A stretch of DNA of 64,000 nucleotides from NCBI RefSeq assembly GCF_005406225.1, contig NZ_NXLY01000008.1, forward strand, positions 1 to 64,000. Direction: 5' to 3'. The DNA is from Campylobacter taeniopygiae. Its GTDB lineage: Bacteria > Campylobacterota > Campylobacteria > Campylobacterales > Campylobacteraceae. The position numbers were made by a program, and so were the translations under genes. Each line of letters begins with the position of its first letter. The first letter of the stretch is position 1. This document shows positions 17,425 through 30,813 of this stretch, piece by piece. The notes under the pieces were generated by a model. That model was not told the DNA's origin, made no database searches, and was given only the letters and a program-made list of their open reading frames with translations.

Positions 17425-18444
17425 ATGAAATTTGTAAGCATTGAGCAAGCTATTGAGGACTTAAAACAAGGCAAAATGCTTGTAATGGTTGATGCAGAAG
17501 ATAGAGAAAATGAAGGAGATTTGATTTTTCCTGCCCAATTTAGCACAAAAGAAAAGGTTAATTTTATGATCAAAGAGGCTAGGGGTGTTGTTTGTGTAGC
17601 ACTTGGAGAGAAAATCGCTAAAAAATTTAACCTTCCTTTAATGGTGCCACAAAATACCTCCAATCACGAAACTGCTTTTACAATTACAGTGGATGCTAAA
17701 GAGGCTAAAACGGGTGTAAGTGCTTATGAACGTGATATGACTATAAAAATTTTTGCAGATGATGAGGCAAAAGCAGAAGATTTTGTTCGACCTGGTCATA
17801 TTAATCCTTTAATTGCTAAAAGTGGAGGAGTGTTAGAAAGGACAGGGCATACAGAAGGGACTGTGGATCTTTGTCGTTTAGCGGGATTAAAAGAAGCTTG
17901 TGTGATTTGTGAAATTGTTAAAGATGATGGAGATATGGCTCGCAGAGAAGATTTAGAAAAATTTTGCGAAAAACATAATCTTAATATGATTGCGGTTTCT
18001 GATATTATAGAATACAGATTAAAACATGAAAGCCTTATTACCTTAAAAGAAAAAAGTGATAGCTTTTTAGCGGGTTTTAAAGCTGAAAAATTTGTTTTTA
18101 CTGATCATAATCATATGCAACATATTGTATTTTCTTTTGGAGAAATTCAAAAATGCACCAATGTGAAATTTCATATCAGCGGAAGCGATTTTGAGCTTTT
18201 AACGTCGGATAAATTTTCAAAACTTTTAGAACAGATTAAATTTTTACATGAAAATAGTGGAGTGATTGTTTTCATGCAAGGAGAAAAATCAAGTGCAACT
18301 CAATTTAAAAATTATGGTATAGGGGCGCAAATTTTAAGATATTTTAAAATAGAAGAGATTAAGCTTTTATCTCAAAGTTGCGATAAGGACTATATAGGCT
18401 TAGAGGGTTTTGGGCTAAATCTTAAAGTCTGTAATTTTAATTAG
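17425..18444 (+). CDS. ribB: 3,4-dihydroxy-2-butanone-4-phosphate synthase with degenerate GTP cyclohydrolase II domain
   Basis: A 339-residue protein. Residues 1-200 are RibB: DAEDRENEGDLIF near 23-35, PGHINPLIAKSGGVLERTGH and EGTVDLCRLAG; it converts ribulose-5-phosphate to the four-carbon riboflavin precursor. Residues about 205-339 align in outline with GTP cyclohydrolase II (NYGIGAQILRYFKIEEIKLL) but lack its zinc-binding cysteine cluster, so that activity is unlikely. This matches the RibBX-type proteins of Campylobacterota; a separate RibA would be needed. It is labelled ribA in some annotations (Cj0572). Confidence 0.88.
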   Translation: MKFVSIEQAIEDLKQGKMLVMVDAEDRENEGDLIFPAQFSTKEKVNFMIKEARGVVCVALGEKIAKKFNLPLMVPQNTSNHETAFTITVDAKEAKTGVSAYERDMTIKIFADDEAKAEDFVRPGHINPLIAKSGGVLERTGHTEGTVDLCRLAGLKEACVICEIVKDDGDMARREDLEKFCEKHNLNMIAVSDIIEYRLKHESLITLKEKSDSFLAGFKAEKFVFTDHNHMQHIVFSFGEIQKCTNVKFHISGSDFELLTSDKFSKLLEQIKFLHENSGVIVFMQGEKSSATQFKNYGIGAQILRYFKIEEIKLLSQSCDKDYIGLEGFGLNLKVCNFN

Positions 18445-18455
18445 AAAGGATAAAA

Positions 18456-18899
18456 ATGACACTCAAAGAGCAAATTTTAAATGATATTAAAGAAGCGATG
18501 AAGCAAAAAAATGATTTCAAACGTGATGTTTTAAGGACTTTAAATGCGGCTTTAAAGCAATTTGAGATCGATCAAAGAATCACTCTTGATGATGAAAAAA
18601 TATTTAAGATCATAATTGGCGAGATAAAAAAGAGAAAAGATGCGGTAGAACTTTATATTAAGGGCGGAAGAGAAGATTTGGCTCAAAAAGAAAATGATGA
18701 AATTGCCATTCTTGAAATTTATCTACCAAAACAATTAAGCGATGAAGAATTAAAATCAGCATTAAAAAAAATAATAGAAAAATTAGGGGTAAGTTCTTTA
18801 AAGGAGCAAGGGCTTGTTATGAAAGAAGCTAAGGAAGAATTTGGGGCAAGGGTTGATGGAAAAAGATTAAATGAAGTATTAAGAGAAATTTTAAATTAA
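18456..18899 (+). CDS. GatB/YqeY domain protein
   Basis: A 147-residue YqeY-family protein: MTLKEQILNDIKEAMKQKND, KKRKDAVELYIKGGREDLAQ, EIAILEIYLPKQLSDEEL and a C-terminal FGARVDGKRLNEVLREIL. It resembles the tRNA-binding tail domain of GatB, but its exact role is not established. It follows ribB by 11 bases with AAAGGA upstream and matches Cj0573. Confidence 0.85.
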   Translation: MTLKEQILNDIKEAMKQKNDFKRDVLRTLNAALKQFEIDQRITLDDEKIFKIIIGEIKKRKDAVELYIKGGREDLAQKENDEIAILEIYLPKQLSDEELKSALKKIIEKLGVSSLKEQGLVMKEAKEEFGARVDGKRLNEVLREILN

Positions 18900-19000
18900 T
18901 TTTTTTTAAGATTGTGTAAAAAGTTAGTATTTAGAAAGATTATCGTGCTATGATTGTAACAAATATTTTTTTAGATGATTGTATTTTTTAGAGGAATAAA

Positions 19001-19954
19001 ATGAAATTAAAAGAAATAGCGGAATTTTTAAGTTTGGAATATTATGATGAAGATATTGAAATCACTGCTTTAAATTCTCTATTAAGGGCAAATTTTACAG
19101 AGCTAACGTATTGCGATGGAGAAAAAAATGCTAAAGATATTCCTAATACTGGAGCTGCTGCGATATTGGTAACTAAAGAATATGAAAATTTGGTTCCAAA
19201 AGATACGAAAGTATTGATCACTCAAAACCCACATTTAAGTTTCGCTTTTTTAAGTAAGCTTTTTGCAAAACCTTTGTTTGAGCAAGTTAAAGAAAAAAAG
19301 CAAAATATTGCCAAGAGTGCTAAAATTATGCCTAATGTTTATATAGGTAATAATGTTGATATTGGAGAAAATGTAGTCATTATGGCTGGTGCTTATATCG
19401 GGGATAATGTCAGCATAGGAGATGAGAGTATCATCCATCCTAATGTAGTGATTTATAATGATACTAAAATTGGAAAAAAATGTCATCTTTTAGCAAATTG
19501 CGTTATAGGAAGTGATGGCTTTGGTTATGCGCACAATAAAAATGGAGAGCATTATAAAATTTATCATAATGGTAATGTTGTTTTGGAAGATTTTGTAGAA
19601 ATTGGAGCTTGTACGACAATTGATAGAGCTGTATTTGATAGTACAATTATTAAAGCAGGAACTAAAGTAGATAATCTTGTTCAAATAGGGCATAATTGTG
19701 ATATTGGACAAAATTGTATCATTGTGGCACAAACAGGTATTTCAGGTTCAAGTCAATTAGGAAGAAATGTGATTATGGGTGGTCAAAGTGCTACAAGTGG
19801 GCATTTAAAAATAGGAGATTTTAGTACAATAGCCGCACGAGGTGGAGTAAGCAAAAACCTTGAAGGAGGTAGAGTTTATGGAGGTTTCCCTATCATGCTT
19901 CAAAAAGATTGGCTTAAGCTTCAAGCTAAAATTGCTATAAAATTTAAAGAATGA
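19001..19954 (+). CDS. lpxD: UDP-3-O-acylglucosamine N-acyltransferase LpxD
   Basis: A 317-residue protein with a uridine-binding N-terminal domain (1-100), then hexapeptide repeats (IGNNVDIGENVVIMAGAYIG and onward) forming a left-handed beta helix. The catalytic His region is seen as VQIGHNCDIG near 230. It adds the second acyl chain in lipid A synthesis, in the cytoplasm. Its stop codon touches the convergent queA end with no spacer. Confidence 0.93.
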   Translation: MKLKEIAEFLSLEYYDEDIEITALNSLLRANFTELTYCDGEKNAKDIPNTGAAAILVTKEYENLVPKDTKVLITQNPHLSFAFLSKLFAKPLFEQVKEKKQNIAKSAKIMPNVYIGNNVDIGENVVIMAGAYIGDNVSIGDESIIHPNVVIYNDTKIGKKCHLLANCVIGSDGFGYAHNKNGEHYKIYHNGNVVLEDFVEIGACTTIDRAVFDSTIIKAGTKVDNLVQIGHNCDIGQNCIIVAQTGISGSSQLGRNVIMGGQSATSGHLKIGDFSTIAARGGVSKNLEGGRVYGGFPIMLQKDWLKLQAKIAIKFKE

Positions 19955-20986
19955 TTATAAAATAAGCATAGCATCGCCATAAGAGTAAAATCGATATTTT
20001 TCTTTTATGGCTAACTCATAAAGTTTTAAGCATTGTTCTCTGCCTATAAAAGATGAAACAAGCATAATAAGAGTTGATTTAGGCAAGTGAAAATTAGTTA
20101 AAAGATAATTTTGTCTTATAGGCGGATTATTTGGGTGCAAAAATAAATCACAAAATCCATTTTCTTTATGCGTTCTTGCGTAATATTCTATACTTCTTGT
20201 TACCGTGGTTCCAATACCTAAAATAGGTTTTTTTGAGTCAATAATTTTGCAAGCTTGTTTTGGGATACTAAAAAATTCGCTATGCATTTTATGTTCTTGT
20301 ATGTTTTCGCATTCTACATTTTTAAAAGTGCCTGCGCCTACATGCAAAGTCAGATGATAAATTTCATGCTTTTTATTTAGATCATTAATCATATCTTCGC
20401 TAAAATGCAAACTTGCCGTAGGAGCAGCCACCGCACCTAAATTTTTAGCAAATATGCTTTGATAATCCTTAATATCATCGACATTATCTGCTCTTTTGAT
20501 ATAAGGAGGTAAGGGAATATGTCCTATTTTATCAAGAAGTTCATAAAGTTCATTTGTGTTTAAGATTTTATCATTTTGATAAAAACAAACTTTACGCATT
20601 CCATCTTCTAGAATTTCAATAACTTCTGCTGTTAAGTTTTTTTCAAAATGCAAAATTTCATTGATTTTTACACGTCCTTTAATTTGAACTATAAAGCTTG
20701 GTTTTTTTGAATTTAAAAAAGGTTGATGTAAAAAAAGTTCTATTTTGCCACCGCTTGATTTTTTTCCATAAATTCTTGCTTTAATAACCTTTGTATCGTT
20801 AAAAAATATCGCACAATCGGGTAAAATATCTTTTAGATTAGCAAAAGTGGTATGGAAAATTTTTTGATTTTTTCTTTCATAAACCAAAAGTTTAGCATTT
20901 TCTTTAGGGATTATTGGATAATTTGCTATAAGCTCTTGTGGTAAATGATAATCATAAGATGAGAGAAATAAATCTTGATCGATCAC
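19955..20986 (-). CDS. queA: S-adenosylmethionine:tRNA ribosyltransferase-isomerase QueA
   Basis: A 343-residue protein of normal length with LSSYDYHLPQELIANYP at the start, PPYIKR near 155, VAAPTASLHF near 185, HVGAGTFKNV near 215 and TNFHLPKSTLIMLVSSFIG near 300. It makes epoxyqueuosine in tRNA. Its start overlaps the tatC stop by four bases, so it is coupled to tatBC. Confidence 0.93.
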   Translation of the reverse strand: MIDQDLFLSSYDYHLPQELIANYPIIPKENAKLLVYERKNQKIFHTTFANLKDILPDCAIFFNDTKVIKARIYGKKSSGGKIELFLHQPFLNSKKPSFIVQIKGRVKINEILHFEKNLTAEVIEILEDGMRKVCFYQNDKILNTNELYELLDKIGHIPLPPYIKRADNVDDIKDYQSIFAKNLGAVAAPTASLHFSEDMINDLNKKHEIYHLTLHVGAGTFKNVECENIQEHKMHSEFFSIPKQACKIIDSKKPILGIGTTVTRSIEYYARTHKENGFCDLFLHPNNPPIRQNYLLTNFHLPKSTLIMLVSSFIGREQCLKLYELAIKEKYRFYSYGDAMLIL

Positions 20987-21714
20987 TCTGCATCTTCTTT
21001 AGAGGCTGGATTGACTTTTTGAACAATTAAAATAGAGAGTCCATAAAGTCCGCAAAGAGGCCCTGCCATTAAAAATTGAGATAAGAAATCAGGTGGTGTC
21101 ATGAAAGCAGAAAAAATAAAAATAACTAAAACAGCGATGCGAAAATGACGCTTCAAAAAAGAATCATCAATTAAACCTATTTTTGCAAAGAAAAATGCAA
21201 TAACAGGCATTTCAAAAGCCAAACCAAAAGCTATAATAACCTTAATGAAAAAATCGACATAAGTTCCTAAAGTAATGACAGGATTAAAACCTTCATTAAC
21301 ACTAAAATTGATTAAAAATTTAAAAGCCAAAGGCACAACAATAAAATAACAAAAACAAGCTCCTAAGGCAAACATAACGCTTGCAAAACTTACAAAAGGG
21401 ATTACAAGACGTTTTTCATTGTCGTAAAGTCCTGGAGAGACAAATTTCCAAAATTGCCAAAAAATAATAGGGATGCCAAAAACAAAGGCAGCAAAAAAAC
21501 TTACTTTAATGGTGGTAAAGAGTCCTTCTTGCATTTCAATAACATTGATGTGTTTTGAAAATTCAGGTAAAACTTCTACAAGAGGAGCTTTTAAAATTTC
21601 TAAAATATAATTACGAAAGCCAAAGCATATTAAGAATAATACAATAACAGCAACAACACTGATAAAAAGACGCTTTCTAAGTTCGATTAAATGGGGTCTT
21701 AATTCTTCAAACAT
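20983..21714 (-). CDS. tatC: Twin-arginine translocase subunit TatC
   Basis: A 243-residue six-span membrane protein starting MFEELRPHLIELRKRLFISV. ATG 21714 is chosen because it overlaps the tatB stop by eight bases and gives family length. FWQFWKFVSPGLYDNEKR and the later FAFEMPV-like segment (GLAFEMPVIAFF) are characteristic. TatC is the receptor for folded Tat substrates. tatA is not in this window. Confidence 0.93.
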   Translation of the reverse strand: MFEELRPHLIELRKRLFISVVAVIVLFLICFGFRNYILEILKAPLVEVLPEFSKHINVIEMQEGLFTTIKVSFFAAFVFGIPIIFWQFWKFVSPGLYDNEKRLVIPFVSFASVMFALGACFCYFIVVPLAFKFLINFSVNEGFNPVITLGTYVDFFIKVIIAFGLAFEMPVIAFFFAKIGLIDDSFLKRHFRIAVLVIFIFSAFMTPPDFLSQFLMAGPLCGLYGLSILIVQKVNPASKEDAE

Positions 21715-22117
21715 CTTGTTTTTCCACTTTTTCATCTAATGAGGTAAGTTTAGGTTTTTCATTTGGAGTTAAATTTTGTCCGCTAAGGTTTTGAGATGTA
21801 TTGTTTTCTCTGCTATCAAAAGTTAAATCCACTTTAGTTTTTTCTAAAATATCTTTTTTAAGATCATCAAATTCTTCAAAGCTGAGTTTTTTTCTTATAT
21901 TTTGATTGGTTGAAGAAAATTCATCTTTGTATTTTTTAGCTTCTTCTTTAAGTTCATTGATACGAATTTCTTTTTCTATGCTTGATTTTGCATCATCTAT
22001 ATTTTTCTTTAAAGCCTTTAAAATTTTAGCTACTTGTACAATAGCTTCTGGAAGTTTATCAGGCCCTAAAACTAAAATCGCTACCACTAAAATAATTATA
22101 ATTTCACCAAAACTCAT
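21707..22117 (-). CDS. tatB: Twin-arginine translocase subunit TatB
   Basis: A 136-residue protein with an N-terminal membrane helix (MSFGEIIIILVVAILVLGPD), the invariant GPDKLPEA hinge, an amphipathic helix and a charged, coiled tail rich in Lys and Asp/Glu. It forms the substrate-receptor complex with TatC. It is the first gene of tatB-tatC-queA. Confidence 0.93.
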   Translation of the reverse strand: MSFGEIIIILVVAILVLGPDKLPEAIVQVAKILKALKKNIDDAKSSIEKEIRINELKEEAKKYKDEFSSTNQNIRKKLSFEEFDDLKKDILEKTKVDLTFDSRENNTSQNLSGQNLTPNEKPKLTSLDEKVEKQDV

Positions 22118-22226
22118 TTATAACTTCTTTGATTTTAAGGAATAAAGAATAATTTTACATTAATTTTAATTACTTTAAAATTAATTGTGTTAAAATATTT
22201 TAGAAATTAATAAAGGACTATTTGTT

Positions 22227-22790
22227 GTGATTATTTTAAGACCTTTTGAGCTTAAAGATTTATATTATCTGCATGATTTATTAAGCAATGAAAAAGTTAA
22301 TAAATATCTACCTTGGTTTGTTTTTCAGACTGTAGAACAAACTCGTAATCATTTAGAGCAATTTTATCTTAAAGCAAGTGATCAGAAATCAAAATATCGT
22401 TTCGCAATATGTTCTCAAGAAAATGACGAAATGTTAGGCTATATTCATTTAAATCTTGAAAACAAAGCAAATGATTTAGGTTATGCTTTGAGAGAAAAAT
22501 TTCATAATCAAGGTATTATAACCTCTGCGTGTAAAATGTTTTTAGAATATCTAAAAAAAGAGGGTGAAATTGACTACATAACGGCAACACATGATGTAAA
22601 TAATATTGCTAGTGGTAGAGTAATGCAAAAAATAGGCATGACTTACCAATATAGCTATTATGAGTTTTGGACTCCTAAAAACATAGAAGTGGTTTTTAGA
22701 ATGTATCAATTTAATTTTAAAGAAGGACAAAAAATTTACGAGGTTTATAAAGAGAAACATAAACATTTCTATGAAAATTTAAAAGTATAA
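22227..22790 (+). CDS. GNAT-family N-acetyltransferase, probably accessory
   Basis: A 187-residue RimJ-like acetyltransferase: MIILRPFELKDLYYLHDLLS, CoA-binding region LGYALREKFHNQGIITSACK, then ATHDVNNIASGRVMQKIGMT. The GTG 22227 start is used. It lies between tatB and hemW, neighbours in NCTC 11168 with no gene between them as I recall, and its 3' end overlaps convergent hemW by 12 bases, as an inserted gene might. The substrate is unknown: amino groups of proteins, drugs or metabolites are all possible. It could be a detoxifying or antibiotic-modifying enzyme, but nothing shows that directly. Confidence 0.75.
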   Translation: MIILRPFELKDLYYLHDLLSNEKVNKYLPWFVFQTVEQTRNHLEQFYLKASDQKSKYRFAICSQENDEMLGYIHLNLENKANDLGYALREKFHNQGIITSACKMFLEYLKKEGEIDYITATHDVNNIASGRVMQKIGMTYQYSYYEFWTPKNIEVVFRMYQFNFKEGQKIYEVYKEKHKHFYENLKV

Positions 22791-23840
22791 AGCAAGTTCG
22801 TCGCTGATTAAAAAATTAAGATTGTAATAAATCCCTTTTTTCAATTCAAGTTTTTTTTCTTTTACGAGCAAATTAGCTTTTTCTTTTTGTTTTAAATTTA
22901 ATTTTTTTTCTTGGATGCCTACTATGCTTCTAAGTCCTAAAAATAGATGTTCTAAATTTAAATCTTGCGGACTTAGTTTTTCTATATTTCTAAAAGTAGG
23001 ATCTTTTATATAGGATTTTAAATTTTTAGCCGTATAAAAACGTTGATTTTTATAAAATCCTACTGCACTTAAGCCACATCCTATATAATCTTTACCTTTC
23101 CAATATCCAAGATTGTGTTTGCATATTGAGTTTTTATTTTTGGAGAAATTACTGATTTCATATTGAAAAAAGCCAAGTTTTGTTATTTCTTGGATAAAAA
23201 ATTTCATTAGATTAGGAGCATTTTTTTTAAAATTTTCTTTTTTAGCAAAAGCAGTTTTTGATTCTATAGTTAGATTATAAGCACTTAAATGAGTGATTAA
23301 GGGTTTGATTTTTTCTAAATTTAAAAGTTCAAATTCAAGCATTTTTTTATTATCCATTTTAGTATCATAAATCAAATCTAAATTGATATTAGCAAATCCT
23401 ACTTTATGTGAGTTCTCTAAAGCTTTAAAAATCATTTCTTGATTGTGAATTCTTCCAAGAAATTTTAATTTTTCAGAATGAAAACTTTGTGCTCCAAAAG
23501 AAATGCGATTAATCCCTATATTTTTCATAGCTTTAAGCCAATTTAAAGTCGCTGAATTTGGATTAGCCTCGCATGAAATTTCCGCATTTTTAGCTAAATA
23601 AGGATGTAAAATTTCAAAGATATATTCATAATTGTTTGCATCAATACAACTTGGCGTTCCACCACCTATAAAAAGCGTTTTTATTTGATTGCGATGGATG
23701 TTAAATTTTTTAAGATGAAAATCAATGTCATTGCTTAGAGCTTTAAAATAAGATTTTTCATAATTTTCTTTTTTTAAACTCGTAAAAGCACAGTAATGAC
23801 ATTTGCTTTCGCAAAAAGGAATATGAATATAAAAATGCAT
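22779..23840 (-). CDS. hemW: Radical SAM protein HemW (HemN-like)
   Basis: A 353-residue radical SAM protein with the CX3CX2C motif CESKCHYC at residues 10-17, FIGGGTPSCI near 59, and the HemW pattern ISFGAQSFHSEKLKFLGRIH near 130. HemW proteins are heme chaperones; true HemN has a longer N-terminus. Matches Cj0580c. It is a single gene ending over the inserted acetyltransferase. Confidence 0.88.
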   Translation of the reverse strand: MHFYIHIPFCESKCHYCAFTSLKKENYEKSYFKALSNDIDFHLKKFNIHRNQIKTLFIGGGTPSCIDANNYEYIFEILHPYLAKNAEISCEANPNSATLNWLKAMKNIGINRISFGAQSFHSEKLKFLGRIHNQEMIFKALENSHKVGFANINLDLIYDTKMDNKKMLEFELLNLEKIKPLITHLSAYNLTIESKTAFAKKENFKKNAPNLMKFFIQEITKLGFFQYEISNFSKNKNSICKHNLGYWKGKDYIGCGLSAVGFYKNQRFYTAKNLKSYIKDPTFRNIEKLSPQDLNLEHLFLGLRSIVGIQEKKLNLKQKEKANLLVKEKKLELKKGIYYNLNFLISDELALYF

Positions 23841-23938
23841 AAATAACCCAAATAATTTTAATTAAAATTTGCTAATTTTAATCAAATTTTGATTTGATTT
23901 AAGTTAAAATAATTTCTTAAGATGGTTAAGGAAGAAAA

Positions 23939-24409
23939 GTGGAAAAAGAAAAAAAATATAGACCAAATGTCGCGGCTATTGTTTTATCAAGTTCCTATCC
24001 TTTGGAATGTAAAATTTTTATAGCCAAAAGAAGCGATATGGATAATGTTTGGCAATTTCCACAGGGTGGTATTGATGAGGGCGAAGAAATAAAAAATGCT
24101 TTATTAAGAGAGCTTAAAGAGGAAATTGGCACTGATGAGGTTGAAATCATCGCTGAATACCCAGAATGGCTAAGCTATGATTTTCCCGAAAGAGTTGCCC
24201 AAAAAATGTATCCTTATGATGGACAAATTCAAAAATATTTTTTGGTGCGCCTAAAGGATAATTCCAAGATCAATATACAAACAAAACATCCCGAATTTAG
24301 TGCTTATCAATTTGTTGAGGTGAAACAAGTTTTTGAGATAATTCATCATTTTAAAAAAAATATTTATGTCAAGGTGATAAAGTATTTTGAAGAGAAAGGT
24401 TATATCTGA
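23939..24409 (+). CDS. rppH: RNA pyrophosphohydrolase RppH (Nudix)
   Basis: A 156-residue Nudix hydrolase; GTG start at 23939 after AAGGAAG. The Nudix box lies at residues 43-64 (GGIDEGEEIKNALLRELKEE). VWQFPQGGI before it and the length fit RppH, which removes pyrophosphate from mRNA 5' ends to start decay. First gene of a ten-gene overlapping operon; the TGA overlaps the lysC ATG by one base. Confidence 0.88.
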   Translation: MEKEKKYRPNVAAIVLSSSYPLECKIFIAKRSDMDNVWQFPQGGIDEGEEIKNALLRELKEEIGTDEVEIIAEYPEWLSYDFPERVAQKMYPYDGQIQKYFLVRLKDNSKINIQTKHPEFSAYQFVEVKQVFEIIHHFKKNIYVKVIKYFEEKGYI

Positions 24410-25611
24410 TGCTTATAGTTCAAAAATATGGTGGAACGAGTGTTGGTAGCTTAGAACGTATTGAAGCGGTTGCAAATCGTGTTATAGAGAGTGCAAAACA
24501 AGGACATCAAATAGTCGTTGTGGTTTCTGCTATGAGTGGAGTTACTAATACTCTCATAGAGCAAGCACAATATTTTAGTCCAAATCCTAATGGTAAAGAT
24601 ATGGATATGCTTTTAAGTAGCGGAGAGCGTGTTACGAGTGCTTTACTTTCTATCGCTTTAAATGAAAAAGGATTTAATGCTATTTCTTTTTCAGGAAGAA
24701 AAGCAGGTATTATCACAGATAGTGTTTTTACGAAAGCTAGGATTTCTTATATTGATTCTAGAGCTATAAAAGAAGCCTTAAATGAAGGAAAAATTGTCGT
24801 TATTGCTGGATTTCAAGGTGTAGATGAAGAAGGCAATGTGACGACTTTAGGACGTGGTGGAAGTGATTTGAGTGCTGTTGCTGTGGCGGGAGCTTTAAAT
24901 GCGGATTTGTGTGAAATTTATACCGATGTTGATGGAGTATATACAACTGATCCACGTATAGAACCCAAGGCTAAAAAGCTTGATAAAATTTCTTATGAAG
25001 AAATGCTTGAGCTTGCAAGTTTAGGGGCTAAAGTGTTGCAAAATCGTTCAGTTGAGCTTGCTAAAAAATTAAATGTAAATTTAGTCACAAGAAGTAGTTT
25101 TAATAATAATCAAGGAACAAATATAACAAAAGAGGATGGAATGGAAAAAGCTTTAGTTAGTGGTATTGCTTTGGATAAAAATCAAGCAAGAGTAACTTTA
25201 AGAAATGTAGAAGATAAGCCAGGAATTGCGGCTGAAATTTTTTCCGTTTTAGCGGATGAAAATATCAATGTGGATATGATTATTCAAAATGTGGGAGTAG
25301 ATGGAGCGACTAATTTAGGTTTTACTGTGCCTCAAAATGAATTAGAATTAGCCAAAAATGCTATGAAGAAAATTTTACATGCAGATACTATAGTAGAAAG
25401 TGATAGTGCTGTGGTAAAAGTGTCTATAGTGGGTGTTGGGATGAAGTCTCATTCTGGTGTGGCAAGTCGAGCTTTTAAAGCTTTGGCAGATGAAAATATC
25501 AATATAGGTATGATTTCTACCAGTGAAATAAAAATTTCTATGATAGTGCATGAAAAATACGGAGAACTTGCTGTAAGGGCACTTCATGAATGTTATGAGC
25601 TTGATAAATGA
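24409..25611 (+). CDS. lysC: Aspartate kinase
   Basis: A 400-residue monofunctional aspartokinase: kinase motif VQKYGGTSVGS at 3-13, LGRGGSDLSAVAVAG near 145-160, and two C-terminal ACT domains (around 265-330 and 345-400) for allosteric control by lysine or threonine. It makes aspartyl phosphate for lysine, threonine, methionine and diaminopimelate. It overlaps hobA by four bases. Confidence 0.93.
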   Translation: MLIVQKYGGTSVGSLERIEAVANRVIESAKQGHQIVVVVSAMSGVTNTLIEQAQYFSPNPNGKDMDMLLSSGERVTSALLSIALNEKGFNAISFSGRKAGIITDSVFTKARISYIDSRAIKEALNEGKIVVIAGFQGVDEEGNVTTLGRGGSDLSAVAVAGALNADLCEIYTDVDGVYTTDPRIEPKAKKLDKISYEEMLELASLGAKVLQNRSVELAKKLNVNLVTRSSFNNNQGTNITKEDGMEKALVSGIALDKNQARVTLRNVEDKPGIAAEIFSVLADENINVDMIIQNVGVDGATNLGFTVPQNELELAKNAMKKILHADTIVESDSAVVKVSIVGVGMKSHSGVASRAFKALADENINIGMISTSEIKISMIVHEKYGELAVRALHECYELDK

Positions 25612-26144
25612 GTGATTTTTTAAGTTTCACGCTTGAAAATATACGCAATGGCGGAACTTTTATGGCGTGGATGGAGTCTCGTCGTTTAGAATGGGCGCCT
25701 TTGATGCAAGTTAAGCTTAAATATTTGCTTGAAGGGCGTACTTTTGTATTGATGTGTGATGAGCAAAGATCTTGGTATGAGGAATATTTTTTAAAAAATA
25801 TCAATGCAAAAGCAAATCGTCCTATGCTACCTTTTGTTTCTTTAAATTCTTTATGCAAAAAAAAGATACAAAAAGTAGAAGAAATTGCCTTGCTTAATGA
25901 TTTACTTGATATCACTTTTCCTAATGGTTATGTGTATTTTTATATAGGTTCTACTATGGATGAAAAAGCTTTAATCGCTAAATCTAAAAATGATAGTTTA
26001 TTATGGCTTTTTGATGAACAATTGCAAAATAGCTTTTTTCTTAACTCTAAAGATAAAGATCTTGATGTTAAGCTTATCAGTCTTTATAAACTTTTGGATT
26101 TAAGTTTAGATGCGATTTTGTTTTCTAAAGTTAGTTTGGGATAA
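25608..26144 (+). CDS. hobA: DnaA-associating replication factor HobA
   Basis: A 178-residue protein resembling H. pylori HobA: early TFMAWMESRRLEWAPLMQVK, then TFVLMCDEQRSWYEEYFLKN and FINLxSL-like LPFVSLNSL. HobA is a Campylobacterota-specific structural homologue of DiaA that clusters DnaA on oriC. The order hobA-holB-folP is the same as in H. pylori (HP1230-HP1232), which supports the call. Confidence 0.82.
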   Translation: MSDFLSFTLENIRNGGTFMAWMESRRLEWAPLMQVKLKYLLEGRTFVLMCDEQRSWYEEYFLKNINAKANRPMLPFVSLNSLCKKKIQKVEEIALLNDLLDITFPNGYVYFYIGSTMDEKALIAKSKNDSLLWLFDEQLQNSFFLNSKDKDLDVKLISLYKLLDLSLDAILFSKVSLG

Positions 26145-26150
26145 TTTTTT

Positions 26151-26756
26151 GTGTTTGCGAGTAAGATTTTAATCAGTGAAGATTTTGAGCGTATCAAAGA
26201 AGAAATGATTGAAAAATATGGATATAATCGTTTAAGATTTATTCCTAAAACTCCTGCAAATGATTTTTTACTTGATGATGCAAGATTGGTTGAAAAAGAA
26301 AGTTATATAGCAGAAGTTGATGAAAAAATTATTGTTCTAATGGCACATAATTTTAGAATAGAAGCACAAAATTTTTTATTAAAGCTCCTTGAGGAGCCTC
26401 CTAAAAATATTAAATTTCTTATAGTTGTCCCTTCTAAAAATTTACTTTTGCCCACGATAAAATCGCGTCTTATATGTGAAAAGCGTGATGTAAAAAAAAC
26501 AAAGAATCATTTAAATTTAGATTTGGATAAAATGGATTTGAAAATAATGTTTGAATTTTTACAAGAAAATGAAAATTTAGACAAAAATGAACTTATGGAA
26601 AAAATCACTCTTTTAGCAGAACAAATGGTCAAAATAAAAGATTTTAATGCACAAGAACTTGAATTTTTTTATGAAGCTTATGAGTTAGCAAAGCTTAATG
26701 CTAAAAGTTCTTTGATTTTAACCACTCTTTTGCTTAATTTTTATACAAAGAAATAA
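26151..26756 (+). CDS. holB: DNA polymerase III delta-prime subunit, short form
   Basis: A 201-residue protein with GTG start. IIVLMAHNFRIEAQNFLLKL, LLEEPPKNIKFLIVVPSKNL and LLPTIKSRLI match the AAA+ sensor region of clamp-loader delta-prime. The family is usually about 300 residues; this short form has no P-loop, as in Campylobacterota. It acts in clamp loading at the replication fork. Position after hobA supports the call. Confidence 0.8.
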   Translation: MFASKILISEDFERIKEEMIEKYGYNRLRFIPKTPANDFLLDDARLVEKESYIAEVDEKIIVLMAHNFRIEAQNFLLKLLEEPPKNIKFLIVVPSKNLLLPTIKSRLICEKRDVKKTKNHLNLDLDKMDLKIMFEFLQENENLDKNELMEKITLLAEQMVKIKDFNAQELEFFYEAYELAKLNAKSSLILTTLLLNFYTKK

Positions 26757-26757
26757 A

Positions 26758-30809
<4,052 letters not shown>

Positions 30810-30813
<4 letters not shown>

